This document shows, piece after piece, positions 1 through 6,311 of a stretch of 10,470 bases of DNA (positions are counted from its first letter, which is position 1; every line of letters starts with the position of its first letter). The position numbers and the translations under genes were made by a program. Source of the stretch: Gryganskiella cystojenkinii (lineage: Eukaryota; Mortierellomycota; Mortierellomycetes; Mortierellales; Mortierellaceae); the NCBI GenBank assembly GCA_015852425.1, contig JAAAIG010000493.1, forward strand, positions 1 through 10,470, written 5' to 3'. The notes under the pieces were generated by a model. That model saw only the letters and a program-made list of their open reading frames with translations, was not told the DNA's origin and made no database searches.

Positions 1-354
1 CACGACAGCAGGGACAAGTCCATGGCTTTCTGAGAGGTGTCCGAGAAACGAGACAACCAGGGCCAAGAGGGGCAACAATGAGAGCGAGATCAGGATCTGG
101 GTTGGCCAATAGATCCAGGCCGTACGGCCATAGGTGTGAGGTTGACGATGGCGATTGAGCCAACGGACTCGGTATAAGAAGGCCACAGTGGCCACGGCAG
201 CAGGAGTGCCGATCAAGGTGAGGTAGCCACCATAGTTTAAAAGGGAGTGGATCCAAACAAGGGTAGGATCTTCAGGGGCAGAGAAGATGGGGGAAGGGGA
301 GGGTTGTTCAGAAGAAAGGGGAAATGGATTCCATATCGAAGGATCAACTTTCAT
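1..354 (-). CDS. Polytopic membrane protein, N-terminal part; possible ABCC-type ABC transporter (TMD0)
   Basis: The reading frame is open from the ATG at 352-354 to the window edge (118 residues seen, no stop), so this is a 5' fragment. The first 30 residues are polar and rich in Pro and Ser (MKVDPSIWNPF...). Two strongly hydrophobic segments follow, about residues 40-61 (starting LNYGGYLTLIG) and 81-105 (IYWPTQILISLSLLLPLLAL), joined by a basic loop (residues 62-77, RVRWLNRHRQPH...). An extracellular N-terminus followed by helices with short basic loops fits the TMD0 of fungal MRP/ABCC transporters, which export conjugates or load the vacuole. No nucleotide-binding domain lies in the window, so this is only a suggestion; another polytopic membrane protein is possible. 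The start is supported by a TATA box about 160 bp upstream and by the absence of an upstream in-frame alternative with similar content. Confidence 0.55.
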   Translation of the reverse strand, partial: MKVDPSIWNPFPLSSEQPSPSPIFSAPEDPTLVWIHSLLNYGGYLTLIGTPAAVATVAFLYRVRWLNRHRQPHTYGRTAWIYWPTQILISLSLLPLLALVVSFLGHLSESHGLVPAVV

Positions 355-772
355 TGAGTGTGTGAAACTGTGGTTGTGTGAGAAAGGATAATTCTTTGTG
401 AGTCTTTTGTGTGAGTAATATTTCAAAGTGTGAACGAATGCGTGAAGTTGATGGTGCAGAGGGTAAAGAAGAAGAGTGAAAGAGGGAAGAGGAATTATTG
501 TCCTCCTCTCCCTTTTATATGTCAATAAACAACGATCTGGGGTTGTGATGTGAACGTCGGCGAGATTTTACACTATTTTGGTTGGTCAGTCACAGGGCGT
601 TCTCCCGCAGCCCCGCAGTTTTTTTTTTTCTCGGTTCTCGACAGAAAATTAAAATCTCCTTTTGTCACTCTGTCATGTTGCTCAATTGCTCTCACGGTCA
701 CTCCCTTCTGTTCTTTGAGCTTGTATAAAACGCGGCGTTGTCGGCAACTAAAATATAAGCGCCGCGCTTACC
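355..772. other. Intergenic region, divergent promoter candidate
   Basis: It holds the minus-strand leader and TATA box of the 1-354 gene. On the plus strand there is a TATA-like GTATAAAA at 723-730. Between that TATA and an ATG at 773 lies an imperfect inverted repeat, CGCGGCG (731-737) with CGCCGCG (760-766). No supported coding sequence was seen. The frames open at 550-801 do not look like protein. Confidence 0.35.
512..520 (-). promoter_or_regulatory. TATA box of the membrane-protein gene
   Basis: On the minus strand this reads ATATAAAAG, the same 9-mer found in front of the dehydrogenase gene at 2322-2330. It lies about 158 bp upstream of the ATG at 354, leaving room for a 5' leader of about 130 nt. 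The leader is rich in CA/CAC on the coding strand. Confidence 0.5.
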
Positions 773-1238
773 ATGAAGAAGGCATCGAACAGAGACCTTG
801 AAGAAGAGTTGTGGTCGGCTGAGAGAAAACGGATCCAACTCGGAAACCATTTACATATAATCTACTACAGGTACTGCAGGCAATTATGTTTTGGGCTGCA
901 CAAGGAAAGAATCATCATCCTGTTGACGATTAAACATTTCGCCTATCGGACGTCTGTCCGTTGAGCTCGTGGTCATGTCCAAAGACTCTGCTGGTTGTTT
1001 TCAGTTTCGAGATATCTGCCGCGGAAGCATAGCCTCGGGCCTTAGGCGCTCAACGTTCACCATCTGACAGCTCATCATCCCCTAGATCCTGAGAGCCATC
1101 ATTTGGTCTACTGCGCAGGCAAAAGCGCTTATGTGAGGGCCATTACTGGCAAAGCAGGCATGTTTATTATTTCGACTCCCGCCCATCCCTTCTGGCGAAG
1201 TCCGCTTGGAGAAGAACTATGAACAAACTCCGGAGGTG
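773..1238 (+). other. Unassigned stretch with a short exon-like open frame (773-964)
   Basis: An ATG at 773 stands about 43 bp after a TATA-like box and opens 63 codons. The first 33 residues (MKKASNRDLEEELWSAERKR...) have the charged, helical look of a real exon; the rest looks random. A pyrimidine-rich acceptor-like TTTTCAG lies near 998-1004, but I could not join it to a convincing second exon. On the minus strand, 1050-1150 has a Cys/His-containing open piece with an upstream stop. No family is recognised. A small gene, a relic or chance are all possible. Confidence 0.2.
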
Positions 1239-1244
1239 TTTATT
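1239..1244 (-). terminator. Polyadenylation signal AATAAA of the dehydrogenase gene
   Basis: AATAAA on the minus strand, about 98 bp past the TAG of the 1342-2277 gene. The distance is ordinary for a fungal 3' UTR. Confidence 0.45.
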
Positions 1245-1341
1245 TCATCATCGCGTTCTCCTTGTCTTTTGGACATGTAATCTTTCAGTGCACACTCCTT
1301 TTTTTGTTTCAAAGCGTTCTCGACCGATCGATTTAAAGGCT

Positions 1342-2277
1342 CTATTGTTCCTTGTCCTCAGCGGCGCTGTTTATGCTATTGACCATAAAGTTCCAGTCCT
1401 TGTCAAACCCCTTCTCTCTAGCGGTCTTATAATGGTCTAGAATCAGGTTTGCGGTCGGAAGAGGCGCTCCACAAGTTTGAGCCCATCGTCGAGCACACGT
1501 TAGGTCCTTGGACGCGATTGTCAAAAGAGAATTCACTGTATCCTCGTCTTCAGCACCCGATGCTAGACTACGCGCAGAATTCTTGATCGCGGGGGCAGGC
1601 AGGAACGCATCGACAAACGAGATCACATGCTGAGGATCTAGGTTCGATTTCCGAGCCAGGTTGATGCTCTCGGCCAGAATCTCTGTCTGGGCCATGAGCA
1701 TAAAGTTGCCAATCAGTTTCAAGGTGCAACCCGCGGCTACATCCTCAGACTTGAGATCGAGTACCTCACGGGACATGGACCTGAACATGGGGTGGAGACG
1801 ATCAATCGTCTTCGCATCCCCACTCGCGACCCAAAGCAATTGTCCGGCCCTAGCAGCCTCGGGTCTTCCAAAGACTGGGCATTGCAGATAGATGTGTCGT
1901 TGCGGGAGACTGGACAATCGCTTCTGAAGACTCTGGGCTAGTTCTGGGTAAATGGTTCCGGTCTCGACAAATATGACTTTGGTAGTGGCCCTCTCTGCAC
2001 AACGGATCAAGATATCATAAACCTCAATGACTGCAGGGTCGTTCGCGAGAGAGGTGAAGATGATGTTAGAACGGGCAAAGAGGTCGTCGACCGAGCTTGC
2101 TACTTGGATCGTGGGATCAATCTCTGCAAGCTTTTGAGACTTTTCTACGGATCTGTTCCACACCGTAAGGTTCTGCTGGGATTTGGAGTGAAGGTACTTT
2201 TGCAAGTGCTGTGTGGTTTCGAAGCCCAGGGCACCGAGTCCGATCCATCCGACCTTGTCTTGGGTGGTATCCTGCAT
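1342..2277 (-). CDS. NAD(P)-dependent beta-hydroxyacid dehydrogenase family protein (6PGDH/3-HIBDH-like)
   Basis: This intact, intronless 311-residue enzyme of the beta-hydroxyacid dehydrogenase superfamily would oxidise or reduce a small 3-hydroxyacid or aldehyde acid with NAD(P). The N-terminal Rossmann fold shows GLGALG at 13-18. The second strand ends VWNRS (39-43); an Asn-Arg here, instead of Asp, usually goes with NADP preference. The substrate-loop segment is CPVFGRP (133-139) where classical members have DAPVSGG. The catalytic Lys region is GCTLKLIGN (183-191), giving Lys187 and Asn191, and a second conserved KDL lies at 257-259. The all-helical C-terminal half is complete, and length fits the family (about 290-320). 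The start has A at -3 and a CA-rich leader. The substrate cannot be read from sequence: 3-hydroxyisobutyrate, tartronate semialdehyde, succinic semialdehyde/glyoxylate reductase-like and imine reductase-like roles are all open. Confidence 0.88.
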   Translation of the reverse strand: MQDTTQDKVGWIGLGALGFETTQHLQKYLHSKSQQNLTVWNRSVEKSQKLAEIDPTIQVASSVDDLFARSNIIFTSLANDPAVIEVYDILIRCAERATTKVIFVETGTIYPELAQSLQKRLSSLPQRHIYLQCPVFGRPEAARAGQLLWVASGDAKTIDRLHPMFRSMSREVLDLKSEDVAAGCTLKLIGNFMLMAQTEILAESINLARKSNLDPQHVISFVDAFLPAPAIKNSARSLASGAEDEDTVNSLLTIASKDLTCARRWAQTCGAPLPTANLILDHYKTAREKGFDKDWNFMVNSINSAAEDKEQ

Positions 2278-2321
2278 AGTTTGGTTTGTGGTTTTGGGGT
2301 GGGGGTTGTGAGGTTCGTTCT

Positions 2322-2340
2322 CTTTTATATCGCGTACGCG
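2322..2340 (-). promoter_or_regulatory. Core promoter of the dehydrogenase gene: TATA box with adjoining palindrome
   Basis: On the minus strand CGCGTACGCG (2331-2340), a perfect 10-bp palindrome, directly abuts ATATAAAAG (2322-2330). The TATA box is only 45 bp from the ATG at 2277, so the leader must be short. A regulatory role for the palindrome is inferred from position only. Confidence 0.5.
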
Positions 2341-2663
2341 CGAAAACTATTTGCCTTGGAGAGTTCATGCGACCTCACCAAAGCACCGAGCGCACTGTTT
2401 CCTCCAGCGTGGTCATGATGCGCAGCGACCCGGGTCACTTCCTTGGAAGAACTCGTTCGTCCCCATCCCAAAAGCTGGATGGAACTACGTGACTGCTCTC
2501 CAAGCCATCATCACGCGCGCACATTTGCCACACTTTTTTTTTGCCCCTTCACACCTCCCACACCCACGCCCATCTCTCACTGTTACCACCATCCCCACGC
2601 CCGTAAGCATGTAATTCTGTTTGTCCCATAATCATTCCCCTTTTTGTATTACTGTTTTCCATC
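2341..2663. other. Intergenic stretch with promoter-like C/CA-rich tract
   Basis: A perfect palindrome GACCCGGGTC lies at 2427-2436. From about 2520 to 2610 the plus strand is rich in C, CAC and T runs and ends in CCCGTAAGC, which looks like a fungal leader with a possible 5'-UTR intron donor. It is followed by the duplicated repeat, not by a recognisable gene. No coding sequence is supported here. Confidence 0.3.
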
Positions 2664-2840
2664 GGGTGTGAGGCAGCCCACAATTACGGTCAAAGTTACG
2701 CTGTTTAAGCCCTTGCTGCTTACGGTGTTTCCTGGGATGACTTGATGAGTCGTCGCTGGTTTGACTAAGGAGCGCCAGATGATGTTTGGTGCCAAAGGTG
2801 TAGTATCTTCTTCCGAAAGCCATCGCCAGGGATTAGGAAG
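2664..2840. repeat. Direct repeat, copy 1 (177 bp)
   Basis: It begins GGGTGTGAGGCAGCCCACAA and ends CCATCGCCAGGGATTAGGAAG minus its first base. It matches copy 2 (2907-3080) at 170 of 174 aligned bases plus one 3-bp indel (CTG/GCT present here). All four substitutions are transitions. The minus strand is open in two overlapping frames, one reading WLSEEDTTPLAPNIIWRSLV, the other MAFGRRYYTFGTKHHLALLS. No family is recognised. Confidence 0.9.
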
Positions 2841-2906
2841 TTGCTCTCTTCTTTTGTACCACCTTTTCTTCTATGTTTTGTTCACCGTGCCCTATCATTT
2901 CTTCTT

Positions 2907-3080
2907 GGGTGTGAGGCAGCCCACAACTACGGTCAAAGTTACGCTGTTTAAGCCCTTGCTTACGGTGTTTCCTGGGATGACTTGATGAGTCGTCGTTGGT
3001 TTGACTAAGGAGCGCCAGATGATGTCTGGTGCCAAAGGTGTAGTATCTTCTTCCGAAAGCCATCGCCAGAGATTAGGAAG
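2907..3080. repeat. Direct repeat, copy 2 (174 bp)
   Basis: Second copy of the 2664-2840 repeat in the same orientation, separated by a 66-bp non-repeated spacer. In one minus-strand frame (open over 2895-3191) the four substitutions are all amino-acid changing (I/V, A/T, N/D, P/L) and the 3-bp indel removes one Ser without shifting frame. This may be a segment of a dispersed element or of a lost gene. Confidence 0.9.
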
Positions 3081-3190
3081 TCGAGTCCTATAATTTCTTT
3101 TCCCATCACACGTAAAAAACTTTAAAAAGCACGTCTCTTCTACCTGTAAAAAGTTATTGTTATATTTATATTCTTGGAACTTGCCCTTCA

Positions 3191-4206
3191 ATGTTCTACA
3201 GCAACATGTTTCCTGTTCCTCTTTCTGCGGTTGAATCTGAACTTGCTCTCGATGGAGTTCATACTTTTTTTAACGAGGAAGATCCGAAGCATCGGACCCC
3301 GACACACTTCGTCGCACGTGATGAGGCGATTGACTACAAAGACTATATCAACGGCTTACACAATGGTCCACCTGCCGCCAGCACATACTGTAATGACATT
3401 GGCGAGTTCTTGCGAAATGATCAACGTGGGATCGATCAAGTATGGCAGGCAAAGCAATCTATCGATTTCAGGAAGGGCACTCAAGAGGAGAAGAACCAAC
3501 AGCTAGTCTGGATATCAAGAGTATCGACCAGCTATATGAAGCGTGAGTCTGAACAGTTAATTAATGGAAGTCCGCCAGTGCCGTTATATTATTACTTTCA
3601 TATTTTTAACATCCTACGTGCTTCTAGGAATTGGATATGGGCCATGGATCATCAAGAAAACCGAAGGCCAAGTTTCAGCTTACTGGTAAGTCTAAAGGAC
3701 CTTGATGTTACAGGATATGTTAATTCTCCCAAGGACTCGAAGCTTTGAGTGATGACTGAACTTACCTGAATAGTCTCATTAACCAACTGATCACTCTAAC
3801 TACTTCTTTTGCACCAAATGAAGATGACATATTGCCACAGAGCTTTCCTCGCACTCCGTCTACATTAAGAGCTGACTCTGCAGAGCATACGCCTAAATCC
3901 CGCACAGTTAATTGGATTTCAGAACGACAGTGGCAGCGACCCCACGAGCTTCGTCAACGGCCAAATCCACACAGCAAACAACTCACCAGTGGCAAGCGCA
4001 ATCTCTACCTTTGAGGATGCCGAACAGTTCTTTCAAATGAACAGCCAGTGCGGGATGTGATTCTCGATTTTCTACAGTCAGGCGAAGTTCTGCCGCCTTC
4101 AGAACGCACGCGACCTGATCATCGGTTTGAGCGCAGAATTGGAAACCCTGAATATAGGCAAAGCAATACCAACTGGCACAATGCTCAAAAAAGGAGTATG
4201 AGTTGA
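3191..4206 (+). pseudogene. Decayed or multi-exon gene with GCR1_C-like DNA-binding domain pieces
   Basis: Protein-like pieces follow one another on the plus strand but in changing frames. An opening frame starts at 3191 (MFYSNMFPVPLSAVESELAL...). Then come DIKSIDQLYEA (about 3511-3542), EQLINGSPPV (about 3551-3580), GYGPWIIKKTEGQVSAY (about 3633-3683), LINQLI (3775-3792), a Ser/Thr-rich stretch, SFVNGQIHTANNSP (about 3940) and PVRDVILDFLQSGEVLPP (4045-4098) to a stop at 4204-4206. Order and spacing of the middle pieces resemble the fungal GCR1_C fold: Leu/Trp helix, G-L-N-G-x-P-S, Y-G-x-x-W, then an R/K-x-x-I-x-x-x-I helix. One spliced model, 3191-3542 + 3628-3685 + 3774-4014, keeps one frame for 216 residues but leaves out some pieces. 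Frame toggling near 3475, 3542, 3920 and 4045 favours decay. GCR1_C occurs in transcription factors and in Crypton recombinases; no recombinase motif was seen. Confidence 0.4.
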
Positions 4207-4558
4207 CAGACGGAAAATGAGAACCAAATCGCATACGGATGGCAGCCTGTCAAGTGATGACATGTGTTGCGATTTGTCTTCATCTACTTATACCTTTATT
4301 CGTTACTAGCAGAAGCTGCCGCCAGCCTAAAATTAGTCGTGCTTTGTCTACCCGGAGCCAGACGAAAGCAAAGGATATCTTGCAATAACTATTGTTCTGA
4401 ACAATCGATTTCTTTTACACATTTAACCAAAGCATGCCCTTGAGCATGCCTTCTAGGTTCAAGGGTACGTGTTGTGATACTTCCTGTTTTCCAGGCTATT
4501 CATAAGAAGTAACAGAAAAGAACTATAGTTGGATCCTGAAAGTAGTGATCCTCAACCA
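4207..4558. other. Non-coding stretch, nothing recognised
   Basis: AT-rich sequence with stops in all frames. It contains two GCATGC hexamers six bases apart (4433-4450) and short inverted GGATC/GATCC (about 4531-4551). There is no gene, tRNA or promoter that I can support. Confidence 0.3.
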
Positions 4559-5164
4559 TCATACGCCGGATCTTGTACTTGAGGGTGAGCCAGGACCAGA
4601 AGAGCTAGAGCAACTGCTGCCGCTCAGAAAAGTCGTCAGCGTAGCGAGCGGCCAGGGATTAGGGGGGCTCGACATCTCAATCCACCGCTGGCTTTGTTCA
4701 GAAGCATGTAGTTCCCGATGACAGGCAGCTTGGGTTGATCTTTGAAAGTACCATGCCGGGTTGACCATCCGCTTTTAGGTTGATAAATTGCAAAGGCAAT
4801 AAAAGACATTGGTTCGAAATAAGCTTTAAAGAGTGCTACACTCTTTGCATTCGTCCGTTACAAAATTTGGATTGACAACTTCACATTACCTTCTTCTCAA
4901 GGGCGACCGAGCCGTTACGATACATCATCCTGATTGAGCAGTAGAATTGCTTGGTGGTCGACTCAAGCAATCAGACGGTTGAGTAGGAGACGTTGCGTGG
5001 AACAAAAGGGGTCAAAGTGATGCCCAGGGAGGTGGCAGGTGCAAGCTACTGGCCGACTTGCCGCTCGGCAAACGTCTTGGACTTGATCTTGCGAGAGTAG
5101 ATATGTGCTAGAAGAATCTGATAGAAGGCGATGAAGGGCTTGTTCCTTGCGGGCTGCTCGGCAT

Positions 5165-5224
5165 CCTTGTCATCATCATCCTCGTCATCATCATCCTTGT
5201 CATCATCATCCTTGTCATCATCAT
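5165..5224. repeat. 15-bp minisatellite, four units (DDDDK repeats on minus strand)
   Basis: Four tandem copies of CCTTGTCATCATCAT, the second with one T-to-C change. On the minus strand the unit encodes Asp-Asp-Asp-Asp-Lys, with one Lys-to-Glu. It lies inside the decayed minus-strand unit and ends in a longer acidic run (EDEGEEDAEDDDD) in the same frame. Confidence 0.9.
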
Positions 5225-5365
5225 CCTCCGCGTCTTCCTCGCCTTCATCCTCAGCGGACAACGCTCAAAGACGGTCTCGTCTCGATGAACGCTCCCAAAA
5301 ACTCCTGTGCATGTCTCTTTGTCACGCGAACGCGCCCAACAATGGCCATAATGCAGGCAGAGACC

Positions 5366-5393
5366 TCTTGTTGCTGTTGTTGCTCTTGCTGTT
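5366..5393. repeat. Trinucleotide tract (TTG/CTG; Gln on minus strand)
   Basis: Run of TTG, CTG and CTC triplets reading EQQEQQQQQE on the minus strand, in the frame of the 5251-5520 piece. Mixed CAG/CAA codons suggest slippage of an old glutamine-rich coding tract. Confidence 0.7.
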
Positions 5394-6149
5394 CAAACGA
5401 GAGGAGCGGATGGGAGTTGGTGGTGGTTACTGCCGCTGCCCTCTTGCTGTTGGCGTTGACCGTGCCGACGGGAAGAGAGACAAGGGGATGCTCAAACACC
5501 ATAGCATTGATCAGCTGGTTCTAGTCCATCTCATCGATCTTGAGCAGCCGCTTATGGGCTCAGCACCTTTCCTATTTTGAGTCACCGAGCCTCAGGACGC
5601 CGCTTCTTCTCACCGTCTTCCTCTTGGCTCTGGCTATCGATTGCTGGAACCGCGCCTCTTGCTCGGGCGTGTACGGCTTTCTCTGGTATTGTTTGTGGGT
5701 AAACGGTTGAGCTCCAAGCCGTGCTTTGAACGAGTATCGTGGCCGATACACATGTCGCGAGGCTCTAGGTCGGTGGGCTGGTCTGGTCGATTACACGGTA
5801 CCGTCTAAACTCCTTCTGCTTGCCCTGCCGTTCGAGTTTGGCGTCGCTGAAGCATGTCCCAGAATATAGTCTCGCGAAGTTTGTTAAAAAATGTGAGCAC
5901 AAGTTGCACAACTATACGGACGTTGACATCTTCAGGCAGACGGTGGTGTATGGGGTGACGAAGGGTGGGATTATAGCCTTTCTTTCTCAGTCACAGGTGG
6001 ATTCCCTTCAAGCCAATGAGGAGGAAGTTAATGTGAGTGATGGCAAGAAAACATTGACGAGCTGTGAGAATGTGAGAGAGGAGGAGGAGGGCACAGAAAC
6101 GAAACGCTGTGGCACGTTATTGCCTTTGACCTTTTCCATGAGGGAATCT

Positions 6150-6311
6150 GTGACGTAGTCATGGCGCCATTTATTGAAAAACCAAAATGTCCCGCCCTTT
6201 TTATTTATGTCTTTTTTTATTGCAATCATCCAACCCCCAATCAACAGCAACCGACAGAATCAACGACGCGCTTTGGTTTTAACAAAGGATTACCGAAATC
6301 AAATCAACAAC
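6150..6311 (+). promoter_or_regulatory. Upstream region and leader of the Src1-type gene
   Basis: No clear TATA box was seen. Candidate elements are TGACGTAG at 6151-6158 (CRE/ATF-like half site), CCCGCCC at 6191-6197 and CCAATCA at 6237-6243. From about 6230 the strand is rich in CAA/CAAC, typical of a fungal 5' leader. The frame of the gene stays open upstream to an ATG at 6174, but the sequence before 6312 does not look like protein. Confidence 0.3.

Larger units (their letters stand above)
4560..5990 (-). pseudogene. Decayed protein-coding unit of unknown family
   Basis: Read down the minus strand, protein-like pieces follow in order with frameshifts and stops. 5990-5805 has GYNPTLRHPIHHRLPEDV and FFNKLRETIFWDMLQRRQ. 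An overlapping frame ending at 5765 has KLERQGKQKEFRRYRVIDQ. 5790-5572 has HKQYQRKPYTPEQEARFQQ. 5559-5251 has LLKIDEMD, then TAG at 5521-5523, then NQLINAMVFEHPLVSLPVG and a Gln tract. 5261-4881 has an acidic DDDDK stretch, FIAFYQILLAHIYSRKIKSK, then, past stops at 5046-5048 and about 4971, LAPATSLGITLTPFVPR and FYCSIRMMYRNGSVALEKK. 4745-4560 has LPVIGNYMLLNKASGGL and, in another frame, FWSWLTLKYKIRRMM. Continued protein character across in-frame stops is the mark of a dead gene. I do not recognise the family; a transposon-borne gene is one possibility. Confidence 0.4.

Noticed and set aside
1050..1150. Minus-strand Cys/His-containing piece (WPSHKRFCLRSRPNDG) like a zinc-finger relic
   Set aside because: Only about 30 codons between stops, and the Cys spacing needs reading through a stop; too weak to call.
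2104..2418. Plus-strand frame antisense to the dehydrogenase start
   Set aside because: Shadow of the coding strand of a well-supported gene and its promoter.
4450..4475. GGTTCAAGGG and, at 4810, GGTTCGAAA as tRNA TpsiC-arm/B-box motifs
   Set aside because: No matching acceptor stem, D-arm or anticodon arm could be found around either.
4651..4663. 13-bp match GCCAGGGATTAGG between this site and repeat copy 1 (2825-2837)
   Set aside because: No similarity on either side; one such match within 10 kb is close to chance.
5165..5224. CRISPR-like tandem array
   Set aside because: Units are contiguous with no spacers and encode DDDDK; it is a minisatellite in a eukaryotic genome.
5131..5580. Plus-strand open frames rich in Ser or His over the minisatellite
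   Set aside because: They are shadows of the TCATCATCAT repeats and the CTG tract; outside the repeats they have no protein character.
5820..6158. Plus-strand 112-codon frame before the Src1-type gene
   Set aside because: It overlaps the minus-strand pieces at 5805-5990 that look more protein-like; its second half is low-complexity Glu/Thr-rich and has no recognisable motif.
6174..6311. In-frame upstream extension of the Src1-type protein to an ATG at 6174
   Set aside because: The added 46 residues are hydrophobic and Asn-rich with no family match, while ATG 6312 has a good context and directly precedes the HeH fold.
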